A stretch of 6,923 nt of DNA, from positions 1 to 6,923 of the forward strand of contig JAJYTX010000145.1 of NCBI GenBank assembly GCA_021792815.1, given 5' to 3'. Numbering within the stretch: the stretch's first letter is position 1; the number at the start of each line of letters is the position of its first letter. Positions 1 to 6,790 of the stretch are shown here, piece by piece. The notes beneath the pieces are model-generated. The model saw only the letters and a program-made list of their open reading frames with translations. It searched no databases and was not told the DNA's origin. A program made the translations under genes and the position numbers. The stretch comes from Pseudomonadota bacterium. GTDB lineage: Bacteria > Pseudomonadota > Gammaproteobacteria > Steroidobacterales > Steroidobacteraceae.

Positions 1-298
1 AGGTGACCATGCACACGCCCACCCGGCCGGTGGCCCGCGCGAAGCCGGCTGCCATGAAGGCCGCACCCTGTTCGTTGGCGGGAACGATGAGCGGGATCTG
101 CCTGCGGCCGTTCCGGGACTGTTCCTCGTTGTACAGGAACACGGCATCATAGGTGGGCAGGATGGCGCCCCCGCTGTAGCCAAAGATCGCCTCTACCCCC
201 TCGTCCGCCAGCACCTGCATGATCATCCAGGCGCCGGACATCTTCTGGCCGGCGAGCGGGTGTGCCTCAGGACGGGGTTGGGCAATGGATTCGTTCAT
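1..298 (-). CDS. ilvB: Acetolactate synthase large subunit, N-terminal 99 residues (partial)
   Basis: This is the N-terminal part of the thiamine-diphosphate enzyme that condenses pyruvate with pyruvate or 2-oxobutyrate, the first common step of valine, leucine and isoleucine synthesis. Reading the minus strand from the ATG at 298 gives an open frame to the window edge, so the C-terminal part is missing. Visible family features are GVEAIFGYSGG (34-44), LPTYDA (47-52), NEQGA (75-79) with Glu76 in the place of the ThDP-activating glutamate, and ARATGRVGVCMVT (87-99). Differences from textbook ALS are visible: Ser42 where FGYPGG is usual, Asn75 where His is usual, and a linker between YDA and EQGA about 9 residues longer than in E. 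coli IlvI as I recall it. No clear Shine-Dalgarno sequence precedes the ATG, and no other in-frame ATG was found just upstream. The family call is secure; the symbol (ilvB or ilvI) is conventional. Confidence 0.9.
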   Translation of the reverse strand, partial: MNESIAQPRPEAHPLAGQKMSGAWMIMQVLADEGVEAIFGYSGGAILPTYDAVFLYNEEQSRNGRRQIPLIVPANEQGAAFMAAGFARATGRVGVCMVT

Positions 299-552
299 GG
301 GGGCATTCTCATGTGGCAGCGGCAGGCATCCGAAGGAGGGGGGAGATGCCTCGGAGCCTAGCAGCTTGGAAGCCGCCGATGAACCCCTGCACGCCCCGGC
401 GGTGGCTGATTCTGCGCCGCGCGGTCGTTTTCCGGTCCGGTCTCGCGGGCGGTTGCCCTTCGTCAGCCTTCGGCACCGAAATCCCGTGGCCGCTGCCGGC
501 TCCATCCTTTATTCTCAATAGGATCGCCGACCGTATCGATTCCCGAGGGACC
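299..552. promoter_or_regulatory. Divergent ilv intergenic region
   Basis: These 254 bases separate the divergent starts of the ALS large and small subunit genes, so they must hold promoters for both unless transcription enters from outside. I found no convincing -35/-10 pair in either direction. The most AT-rich patch, around 505-520 just before ilvH, contains a TATTCT that could be a -10, but its -35 is poor. I saw no leader peptide rich in Val, Leu or Ile codons, so classical attenuation is not supported. Confidence 0.4.
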
Positions 553-1053
553 ATGCGTCACATCATCGCCATCCTGCTGCAGAACGAGGCCGGGGCCCTG
601 AGCCGGGTCGCGGGGCTGTTTTCCACCCGCGGCTACAACATCGAGTCGCTTTCAGTCGCGCCGACGGATGACCCGACCGTTTCGCGGCTGACGCTGGTTA
701 CCAAAGGCTCGGATGCGGTCATCCACCAGATCGTCAATCAGCTCAACAAGCTCATCGACGTGGTCAAAGTGGAAGACATGACGACGGGCGAGCACCTCGA
801 GCGCGAACTGATCCTGCTGAAGCTCAAAGTACGCCCCGAGCAGACGGATGCGGTCCGGGGTTACGTGGTGCGTACCGGCGGGCGGGTGCTGGATCCGGCT
901 GCGGACGGTTTCATCGTCGAGCTGACCGCGAGCGAAGCCGAGATCAACGCGTTGGCGGCCGATCTCGCCCGCAGCGCCGAGCTGCTCGAGGTCGTGCGCA
1001 GCGGCGCGCTCGGCATCGGGCGCAACGCGCGCTCGATGCGCGTGGTGCGCTAG
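553..1053 (+). CDS. ilvH: Acetolactate synthase small (regulatory) subunit
   Basis: This 166-residue protein is the regulatory subunit that activates the ALS large subunit and confers valine feedback inhibition. An ACT domain occupies about residues 1-75, with the hallmark stretch NEAGALSRVAGLFSTRGYNI followed by ESLSVAPTDDP. The C-terminal small-subunit domain spans about 84-158 (ELILLKLKV, then GGRVLDPAADGFIVELT). The length fits full-length IlvH (163 in E. coli) rather than the short IlvN. The ATG at 553 is chosen because it begins the conserved MRHIIAILL and has a GAGG at 545-548, 4-5 bases upstream. The open frame extends further upstream (to 262), but that part has no family resemblance. 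It points away from the large-subunit gene instead of following it, which is unusual for this pair. Confidence 0.96.
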   Translation: MRHIIAILLQNEAGALSRVAGLFSTRGYNIESLSVAPTDDPTVSRLTLVTKGSDAVIHQIVNQLNKLIDVVKVEDMTTGEHLERELILLKLKVRPEQTDAVRGYVVRTGGRVLDPAADGFIVELTASEAEINALAADLARSAELLEVVRSGALGIGRNARSMRVVR

Positions 1054-1065
1054 GCCGGAGCAGCT

Positions 1066-1078
1066 GGCTCAAAGAGCC
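1066..1078 (+). terminator. Small hairpin just after ilvH
   Basis: GGCTC (1066-1070), AAA, then GAGCC (1074-1078) form a perfect 5-bp stem 13 bases after the ilvH stop. A second perfect 7-bp inverted repeat lies at 1089-1105 (GCGCACG, CAT, CGTGCGC). Neither is followed by a T tract, so they may stabilise the mRNA 3' end or assist termination but are not canonical intrinsic terminators. Confidence 0.35.
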
Positions 1079-1137
1079 TCGGCGGGCGGCGCACGCATCG
1101 TGCGCGTGTCGGTCTGCGAACAGAGTGCGCGGCAGGA

Positions 1138-1168
1138 GCGCTGCAGCCGCCTGGGGCGGGTGCAGCGC
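1138..1168. terminator. Strong hairpin between convergent ilvH and glnB
   Basis: GCGCTGCA (1138-1145) pairs perfectly with TGCAGCGC (1161-1168). Inside, CCGCC (1147-1151) pairs with GGCGG (1155-1159) around a 3-base loop, with one G/G mismatch between the two stems. It lies between two convergent genes, 85 bases past the ilvH stop and 23 bases past the glnB stop, where a bidirectional terminator would be expected. There is no T tract on either side, so strong intrinsic termination is uncertain. Confidence 0.5.
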
Positions 1169-1190
1169 GTGAACCGAGGCGCGGAGGTCG

Positions 1191-1651
<461 letters not shown>

Positions 1652-1712
1652 CGGTGGAAACACGCATACCGTGCTGAGTTTGGCCTCCTGAGCGCCTCGG
1701 CGGAATCCCTGC

Positions 1713-1729
1713 CGCACCATTTTGGGGCA
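1713..1729. promoter_or_regulatory. Probable NtrC-binding enhancer site
   Basis: The sequence CGCACCATTTTGGGGCA matches the NtrC palindrome TGCACCA-N3-TGGTGCA at 12 of 14 specified positions. Its centre lies about 95 bases upstream of the predicted sigma54 start of glnB, within the range typical of NtrC enhancer sites. The combination with the sigma54 promoter makes it more credible than the match alone. Confidence 0.6.
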
Positions 1730-1748
1730 GCGTCCGAGGGAATGCGCT

Positions 1749-1760
1749 GCACCATGGTGC
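1749..1760. repeat. Perfect 12-bp palindrome GCACCATGGTGC
   Basis: It ends 32 bases before the reductase GTG and 19 bases upstream of the NtrC-like site. It contains both NtrC half sites (GCACCA and TGGTGC) but without the usual 3-base spacer. It may be a degenerate second NtrC site or an operator for the downstream reductase. Confidence 0.4.
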
Positions 1761-1792
1761 GGACCGGCGGGTCACTCCGGTAAGCTTGCCGG

Positions 1793-3022
1793 GTGAGCAC
1801 GCCAGAAAATATCGTCATCGTGGGCGCCGGGCAGGCGGCCGTCCAGACCTGCGAGACCCTGCGTCGCAGGGGTTTCACCGGCAGAATCACTCTGGTGGGG
1901 GATGAGCCTTGGCTTCCCTATCAGCGACCGCCGCTTTCGAAAAAGTACCTGGGCGGCGCGCTGGGCGCCGATCGGCTGCTGTTGCGCCCGGAATCGTATT
2001 ACCAACAGCACTCGATCGAGACGCGGCTGGGCCGACGGGTCGAGGAGCTTGCCCGGCGCGAGCAGCGTCTGCGTCTGGATGACGGCTCGAGCCTGCCTTA
2101 CGACGCGCTGCTGCTCGCCACGGGCAGCCGCCCGAGACACCTCGAAGTGCCGGGCGCGGATCTGCAGGGGGTCCATACCCTGAGGACCATCGCGGACGTG
2201 GACCGGATCCGGGCCGGCCTGTCGCACGGGGCGCGCCTGGTCATCGTGGGCGGCGGCTACATCGGGCTCGAAGTGGCGGCCACGGCCCGCGGGATGGGCC
2301 TGTCGGTCACCATCCTCGAGATGGCCGAGCGGCCCATGAATCGCGTGACCTGCCCGGAGCTCTCCGCGTTCTACCAGGCCGAGCATGCCCGGCACGGCGT
2401 GCAGATCCACTGCGCCGCCAGAGTTCGCGCGCTGGCCGCCTCGCCTGACGGCCTGCGGGTCCGGGCGGTGCTCACCGAGGATGGCGCAGAGCATCCCGCG
2501 GACATGGTCGTGATCGGCGTGGGCGTGCTGCCCGCCGCGGAGCTGGCGCTGGCAGCCGGGCTCGCCTGCGACAACGGTGTGCGGGTGGATGAGTACTGCC
2601 GCACGTCGGACCCGGCGATCTTCGCCGCGGGGGATTGCGCCAATCATCCGAATCCGCACTACGGTCGGCGGCTGCGCCTCGAGTCGGTCGACAATGCCTT
2701 CGAGCAGGGGACAAGCGCGGCGCTCAACCTGCTCGGGATCGCCACGGCGCACGACAAGGTGCCCTGGTTCTGGTCCGACCAGTATGATCTGAAGCTCATC
2801 ATCGTCGGCATCAGCCAGGGCTACGACTCGGTGGTGCTGCGGGGCGATCCGGCCTCACGCGCCTTCAGCGCCTGTTACCTGCGCGCTGGCGAGCTGATAG
2901 CCCTCGACAGCGTCAATACCCCGAAGGATCAGATGGCCGCGCGCAAACTGATCGCCGCGCGCGCGCGTCCTAGCCCGGACAAGCTGGCTGATCCGGATGT
3001 CGCGCTGCGGGACGCGTGCTGA
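1793..3022 (+). CDS. FAD-dependent NAD(P)H:ferredoxin/rubredoxin reductase
   Basis: This 409-residue flavoprotein passes electrons from NAD(P)H through FAD to a small iron-sulfur protein (rubredoxin or a [2Fe-2S] ferredoxin), often for oxygenases or cytochromes P450. Visible features in order are the FAD-binding fold IVIVGAGQAA (7-16), the family motif YQRPPLSKKYL (43-53), ATGSRPR near 108, the NAD-binding fold VIVGGGYIGLE near 149-158, the second FAD motif FAAGDCA near 277-283, and a C-terminal reductase domain from about 325 (WFWSDQYDLKLIIVG). There is no CxxC redox disulfide, which separates it from glutathione or dihydrolipoamide reductases. Length and layout match putidaredoxin, rhodocoxin and rubredoxin reductases. 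The GTG at 1793 is the first possible start after an in-frame TAA at 1781; no clear ribosome binding site is seen. No ferredoxin, rubredoxin or oxygenase gene is adjacent, so its partner is unknown. Confidence 0.9.
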   Translation: MSTPENIVIVGAGQAAVQTCETLRRRGFTGRITLVGDEPWLPYQRPPLSKKYLGGALGADRLLLRPESYYQQHSIETRLGRRVEELARREQRLRLDDGSSLPYDALLLATGSRPRHLEVPGADLQGVHTLRTIADVDRIRAGLSHGARLVIVGGGYIGLEVAATARGMGLSVTILEMAERPMNRVTCPELSAFYQAEHARHGVQIHCAARVRALAASPDGLRVRAVLTEDGAEHPADMVVIGVGVLPAAELALAAGLACDNGVRVDEYCRTSDPAIFAAGDCANHPNPHYGRRLRLESVDNAFEQGTSAALNLLGIATAHDKVPWFWSDQYDLKLIIVGISQGYDSVVLRGDPASRAFSACYLRAGELIALDSVNTPKDQMAARKLIAARARPSPDKLADPDVALRDAC

Positions 3023-3026
3023 GCGG

Positions 3027-4007
3027 TCAGGACGCCGCGGCCTGCAGGGAGAGACCGGGAGCGAGATCGGCGCCGTGGTGGATCAGGCGTTCTCTGACAT
3101 CTTCCTCCACGGCGGGGAAGTCAACCGCGACACCCGCCGCATCGCGCCGGGGGACCTTGCAGTCGCTGAAATCAACATCGAGCCCCGCCTCGCGCGCAAT
3201 CAGTGCGCTCGCCTTCCTGCGATATTCCGTTGAGCCGCCGAGACGGTCGACATCGAGCACCAGATCGGCCGCCGGCTCGGCCAGCGCGTACGACAGCAGC
3301 GATACGGCGGTGAAGGCCCGATAGGACAGCTCGTCGCTCCAAGGGTGCAGCGCCCCATGCAGGACTCGCAGCTGACGCTGCAGCCCGCGCGCCGGAAGCG
3401 GCGGCAGACCCAGGTCTCGGGCGAATCGGCCAGCGGCGGATCCGGCCGGCGCAAGCGCCAGGATGAGGAAATGACACAGCTCGAAATACCACAACGGGTC
3501 GCGCGCCCGGAAAGTCCGGCACGATAGCCACTGCTGCAGTGGATTGCGGCGGATGACGATGTGACAACCGCCGAGAGCCTGTTTGAGGGTGGGGGCGCGG
3601 CCGAGAGATCTGGAAAATCCGAACACCGGCCGCTTGCCCTGTCCGCCGGCATATGCGGCCAGGCGCGCCAGATAGCGGATGGCGGGGTCTGCCTGCGTGC
3701 CGGCCGGGAAATATTCCGCCAGAGCGAAGCGCTCCCGGTAGCCGCGCACGCCCTTGAACACCGGCCGCAGCACCGGTCGGTATTCGTACCGGTAGGGACG
3801 CGTCAGCGGCGGGTGCCGCGAGGCCCATGACTGCGGCGTGCTACCCCTGATGCGTCTGGGTGTGCAGCGCGCCAGCTCTTCGCCGAAGGGCTCGTAGAAG
3901 CACAGCGTCGACGGCAGTTGCCGGAAACGGCTCCAGACGTAGGTGCTCGAGCACCGCCAGCCTCCATGCAGGAACACTGCCGACTGTTTCTCGGGTTCGA
4001 CTCGCAA
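3027..4007 (-). CDS. PAPS-dependent sulfotransferase-like protein
   Basis: This 326-residue protein resembles the bacterial sulfotransferase family, which moves sulfate from PAPS to a hydroxyl or amino group of a sugar, lipid or small molecule. Near the N-terminus HGGWRCSSTYVWSRFR (14-29) fits the 5'-phosphosulfate-binding loop, followed by YEPF (38-41). VIRRNPLQQWLS (151-162) fits the 3'-phosphate motif, with Arg154 and Ser162 eight residues apart as in known sulfotransferases. No signal peptide or membrane segment is visible, so it is probably cytoplasmic. The start is a TTG at 4007, chosen because a very strong ribosome binding site (GAGGAGGT) lies just upstream and no in-frame ATG is available; a GTG at 3977 would shorten it by 10 residues but keep the PAPS loop. 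The acceptor cannot be predicted and no PAPS-synthesis genes are nearby. Its 3' end almost touches that of the reductase. The promoter carries a palindrome, suggesting regulated expression. Confidence 0.75.
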   Translation of the reverse strand: MRVEPEKQSAVFLHGGWRCSSTYVWSRFRQLPSTLCFYEPFGEELARCTPRRIRGSTPQSWASRHPPLTRPYRYEYRPVLRPVFKGVRGYRERFALAEYFPAGTQADPAIRYLARLAAYAGGQGKRPVFGFSRSLGRAPTLKQALGGCHIVIRRNPLQQWLSCRTFRARDPLWYFELCHFLILALAPAGSAAGRFARDLGLPPLPARGLQRQLRVLHGALHPWSDELSYRAFTAVSLLSYALAEPAADLVLDVDRLGGSTEYRRKASALIAREAGLDVDFSDCKVPRRDAAGVAVDFPAVEEDVRERLIHHGADLAPGLSLQAAAS

Positions 4008-4040
4008 CGCACCTCCTCGGCCGGATATTCAAAGCGGAAA

Positions 4041-4062
4041 CACTCTATCGATCGATATAGTG
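4041..4062. promoter_or_regulatory. 22-bp imperfect palindrome, candidate operator
   Basis: The core TATCGATCGATA (4046-4057) is a perfect 12-bp palindrome. It is flanked by CACT (4041-4044) and AGTG (4059-4062), which pair with each other, leaving one mismatched pair (4045/4058). It covers the -10 box and transcription start of the predicted sulfotransferase promoter, the typical position of a repressor site, and is AT-rich compared with its surroundings. The protein that binds it is unknown. Confidence 0.6.
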
Positions 4063-4082
4063 CCTCGGGCCCGGCAGGTCAA
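4054..4082 (-). promoter_or_regulatory. Sigma70 promoter of the sulfotransferase gene
   Basis: On the minus strand a -35 TTGACC (4082-4077) is followed by a 17-base spacer and a -10 TATATC (4059-4054). These match the consensus at 5 of 6 and 4 of 6 positions with ideal spacing. The predicted start is near 4047, giving a leader of about 40 bases that contains the strong ribosome binding site. Confidence 0.6.
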
Positions 4083-4152
4083 GCGCGGCGGCCGCACCGG
4101 ACCGCCGATCCTGCGCGGCTCATCAGGCCCCCGGGGCATGACGGCCTGGCCG

Positions 4153-4166
4153 CGGCGCATGCGCCG
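4153..4166. repeat. 14-bp perfect palindrome downstream of cobT
   Basis: CGGCGCATGCGCCG reads the same on both strands. It lies 80 bases past the cobT stop and upstream of the sulfotransferase promoter. It might aid termination of cobT transcription, but the stem has no loop and no T tract follows. The rest of 4083-4245 shows no gene that I can recognise. Confidence 0.3.
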
Positions 4167-4245
4167 ACCGCAGATCATCTCGTGAAAACGCTCCTGCCCG
4201 GTGCGGCGGCGGCCCGGGCATCTCGTGGCGAAGCATCGCGCCGAG

Positions 4246-5334
4246 TCATTCCGCCGCGGCGAAGGTGGCCATGTTGCGATGCAGCGCCAGCGCCGCACGC
4301 ACGATCGGCAATGCCAGGGCCGCGCCGGTCCCTTCGCCGAGACACATCTGCAGATCCAACAGCGGCACGAGGCCGAGCGCTTCGAGCGCCACGCGATGGC
4401 CCGGCTCGGCCGAGCAGTGGCCGGCCTGCATCCACTGCAGGCTCGCCGGGTCGAGCCGCGCCGCGGTCAGGGCCGCGGAGGCGCAGATGTAGCCGTCGAC
4501 GAGCAGCGGTACACCGAGGCGGGCCGCCTCCAGGTAAAAGCCCGCGATGGCGGCGATCTCCAGGCCACCCAGTTGGCGCAATAACTCGAATGCCGCCTGC
4601 GAACGCACCCCGGCGTCAGAGGAGGTGCGCGCCGCAGCAAGCGGCGAGCGATCCGCATGAGTGTCGGTGACCCGATCGAGCGCCGTGCGGACCACGGCGA
4701 CTTTGCGCTGCAGACCGGCGTCGTCGAGGCCGGCGCTGCGTCCCACGATTCCCGCCGGATCGCTTCCGGTAAAGGCACAGATTAGACATGCGGCCGCCGT
4801 GGTGCTGGCGCAGCCCATATCTCCGGCGATCAGCAGCCGCGCGCCCCGATCCACCGCCCGGCGCGCGCACCGTGCACCGACCTCGAGCGCACTGCGTGTC
4901 TCCTCCTCCGTCATGGCGGCCATGCTCGCCAAGTCACGGGTTCCGGCGCGCACGCGCTCGGGGCGCACACCGCTCGGCGCGGCAGCGTCGCTCGCCACGC
5001 CGACGTCCACCAGTTCGACGCTGCAGTCGTGGAGCCGGCCCAACACATTGATCGCGGCGCCGCCGGCGGCGAAGTTCGCGATTTTCTCGCCCGTCCCGTC
5101 CCCGGGGAATGCCGAGATGCCCCGGACGGCCACGCCATGGTCGGCCGCGAACACGACGATCTCGCAGCGTGGCATGTCCGGGATGGGCTGGCGCAGGCGA
5201 CCGGCCAGCCAGCACGCCAGCTCCTCCAGCCGCCCGAGCGAGCCGGGGGGCTTGGTGAGCTGGGACTGCCTCGCGCGGGCGGCATGCTCGGCGGCAGCGT
5301 CGGGTGCCGGAACGGGACGGGCCGGATCATTCAT
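4246..5334 (-). CDS. cobT: Nicotinate-nucleotide:dimethylbenzimidazole phosphoribosyltransferase
   Basis: CobT transfers phosphoribose from nicotinate mononucleotide to 5,6-dimethylbenzimidazole, making alpha-ribazole phosphate for the lower ligand of cobalamin. The 362-residue length is normal for the family (about 350). Recognisable motifs are LTKPPGSLGRLEELA (26-40), AADHGVAVRGISAFP (63-77), GGAAINVL (91-98), a GDMG loop (171-174), GLDDAGLQRKV (from 202), QAGHCSAEPGH, and LGEGTGAALALP (332-343), with Glu334 in the place of the catalytic glutamate (Glu317 in Salmonella), ending in MATF. Departures are notable: GDMGCASTT where GEMGIGNTT is usual, VGRSAG where VGRGTG is usual, and Cys331 in place of the Arg before LGEG. 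The ATG at 5334 gives a sensible N-terminus; a ribosome binding site is not obvious. No cobS, cobU or cobC lies next to it. Another activated base is possible. Confidence 0.93.
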   Translation of the reverse strand: MNDPARPVPAPDAAAEHAARARQSQLTKPPGSLGRLEELACWLAGRLRQPIPDMPRCEIVVFAADHGVAVRGISAFPGDGTGEKIANFAAGGAAINVLGRLHDCSVELVDVGVASDAAAPSGVRPERVRAGTRDLASMAAMTEEETRSALEVGARCARRAVDRGARLLIAGDMGCASTTAAACLICAFTGSDPAGIVGRSAGLDDAGLQRKVAVVRTALDRVTDTHADRSPLAAARTSSDAGVRSQAAFELLRQLGGLEIAAIAGFYLEAARLGVPLLVDGYICASAALTAARLDPASLQWMQAGHCSAEPGHRVALEALGLVPLLDLQMCLGEGTGAALALPIVRAALALHRNMATFAAAE

Positions 5335-5417
5335 GGGCGCGCTAGAGTGGCAACGCCCGTGACCGCTGTCCAGTTGCGGAAGGCGGCACGGGCATCGCGC
5401 CGGCAGATTTCGGCTGC

Positions 5418-5446
5418 TTTACAGCGTAACTGTATGCCTGTACAGT
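5418..5446 (+). promoter_or_regulatory. Promoter of the radical SAM gene, predicted leaderless
   Basis: A -35 TTTACA (5418-5423, 5 of 6 matches) and a -10 TACAGT (5441-5446, 4 of 6) are separated by 17 bases. A start 7-8 bases after the -10 falls at 5453-5454, on the ATG itself. No ribosome binding site fits before this ATG, which agrees with a leaderless mRNA. Confidence 0.55.
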
Positions 5447-5447
5447 T
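5428..5447. promoter_or_regulatory. LexA (SOS) box
   Basis: AACTGTATGCCTGTACAGTT contains CTGT-N8-ACAG at 5430-5445, the LexA consensus of beta- and gammaproteobacteria, with symmetric AA/TT flanks. It overlaps the spacer and -10 of the predicted promoter of the radical SAM gene, so bound LexA would block that promoter. It is also about 95 bases upstream of the divergent cobT start. Confidence 0.8.
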
Positions 5448-5453
5448 TCAGGC

Positions 5454-6551
5454 ATGGTGCCATTGAACCCAGGTGGCCGTCCCGGCCGCGCGCCCCTCGC
5501 CGGCCACGGGGCGCTGTCGAATCCCGCGGGCCGCTTCGAGCGGCGCCGGATCGAGGGCACCGATGAGGGCTGGTACCACGAAGAGGTGCCCGATGTGCTG
5601 CCGGTGTCGATCGAGGCCGATCACGCCCGCAGCATCATCAGCAGCAACGATTCGCCCGACATCCCCTTCAGCCTGTCGATCAATCCCTACAGGGGCTGCG
5701 CCCATGCGTGCGTCTACTGCTATGCGAGGCCGAGTCATGCCTATGTCGGCTTGTCACCGGGCCTGGATTTCGAGACCAAACTGTTCTACAAGCAGGATGC
5801 CGCCCAATTGCTGGAAGCGGAGCTTTCCCGGCCCGGTTATGTCTGCAGGCCGATCAACCTCGGATCAAACACGGATCCCTATCAGCCGATCGAGCGGCGC
5901 ATGGGTGTTACGCGCGCCATCCTCGAGGTGCTCGCCCGCTGCCGCCACCCGCTCACGATCATTACCAAGGGGGCGCTGGTGCTGCGCGACCTCGATCTGC
6001 TCGCGCCGATGGCGCGCCAGAACCTGGTGAGTGTCGGCATCAGCATCACCACGCTCGATGTCGCGCTGAAGCGCGTGATGGAGCCGCAGGCGGCCTCGCC
6101 CCGCGCCCGACTGGACAGCGTGCGCACCCTCGGTGAGGCCGGCGTGCCGACCGGGGTGTTGCTCGCGCCGGTGGTCCCGGCGCTGACGGACCATGAGATG
6201 GAAAGCATCCTCGGGGCCGCCGCCGTGGCCGGGGCGGGGTGGGCGAGCTACATTCTGCTGCGCCTGCCTTACGAGGTGAAAGATCTCTTCCAGGAGTGGC
6301 TGCACGTGCACTTTCCGGATCGGGCCGGGCACGTGATGTCGCTGGTGCGGCAGATGCGCGAAGGACGGGAGAACGACCCGCGCTTCGGTTCGCGCATGCG
6401 CGGCACCGGTTTGTTCGCGCAGTTGCTGCACAACCGCTTCCATGTTGCCTGCCGCCGGCTCCACCTCGACACCGCGCGCGCCGCTTGCCTCGATGTCAGC
6501 CGGTTCATTCCGCCTGGGCACAACACCCGGCAGTTATCGCTCGACCTGTAG
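5454..6551 (+). CDS. SplB-like radical SAM protein, PA0069 family
   Basis: This 365-residue protein belongs to the radical SAM group related to spore photoproduct lyase (SplB) and to P. aeruginosa PA0069; the molecular reaction of this subgroup is not settled to my knowledge. The [4Fe-4S] cluster motif is SINPYRGCAHACVYCYARPS, with Cys82, Cys86 and Cys89 in CxxxCxxC spacing. Other family blocks are SNPAGRFE in the N-terminus, NDSPDIPFSLSINPY before the cluster, SPGLDFETKLF, LGSNTDPYQPIERR, ITKGALVLRDLDLL, ISITTLD, APVVPALTD, and the C-terminal HVMSLVRQMREGRENDPRFGSRMRGTG. The ATG at 5454 keeps the whole N-terminal block; GTG at 5457 and TTG at 5463 are alternatives, but none has a ribosome binding site. 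A LexA box within its promoter points to induction by DNA damage, which fits a repair-related role. It is transcribed divergently from cobT. Confidence 0.92.
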   Translation: MVPLNPGGRPGRAPLAGHGALSNPAGRFERRRIEGTDEGWYHEEVPDVLPVSIEADHARSIISSNDSPDIPFSLSINPYRGCAHACVYCYARPSHAYVGLSPGLDFETKLFYKQDAAQLLEAELSRPGYVCRPINLGSNTDPYQPIERRMGVTRAILEVLARCRHPLTIITKGALVLRDLDLLAPMARQNLVSVGISITTLDVALKRVMEPQAASPRARLDSVRTLGEAGVPTGVLLAPVVPALTDHEMESILGAAAVAGAGWASYILLRLPYEVKDLFQEWLHVHFPDRAGHVMSLVRQMREGRENDPRFGSRMRGTGLFAQLLHNRFHVACRRLHLDTARAACLDVSRFIPPGHNTRQLSLDL

Positions 6552-6725
6552 GACACATCGGGTCCGCGTGTGACGGAACCAGGCGCCGGGGCGACCGCAC
6601 GGATCGCGCGCTTGACGCGGAACGATCCGGCGAGCGTCGTCATGCGCCACGCCGCCGCCGGTTGCAGCGAAGCTCTCGAATGCGCGCCACACCGTCGAGA
6701 CCGGCCCTGTAGCGTCACGAATATG

Positions 6726-6790
6726 ACATAAGCGGCGCCTTCGCCGCGCCGCGCGACATATCGCGGCGTCCTCGTTACATAAGCGGCGCC
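6726..6790. repeat. Short direct repeats ACATA-(A/TC)-GCGGCG
   Basis: ACATAAGCGGCGCC occurs at 6726-6739 and again, identically, at 6777-6790. A variant, ACATATCGCGGCG, lies between them at 6756-6768. The copies start 30 and 21 bases apart. Parts fold: GCGGCG/CGCCGC around CCTT (6732-6747), and CGCCGCG/CGCGGCG around an 8-base loop (6747-6768). Confidence 0.55.

Noticed and set aside
262..552. N-terminal extension of ilvH by 97 codons
   Set aside because: The extension is low-complexity and unlike IlvH; the ATG at 553 has a ribosome binding site and starts the ACT domain.
1772..2752. Long open frame (326 codons) on the minus strand opposite the reductase
   Set aside because: It is antisense to a clear flavoprotein, and its Arg/Ala/Gly/Pro-rich translation has no family features; high GC gives such frames by chance.
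4175..4249. 24-codon reading frame overlapping the cobT stop as ATGA
   Set aside because: The overlap looks like translational coupling, but the peptide is short, Arg/Ala-rich and unrecognised.
5335..5453. Cobalamin riboswitch upstream of cobT
   Set aside because: The gap is only 119 bases and I see no B12-box-like sequence; the notable element there is the LexA box.
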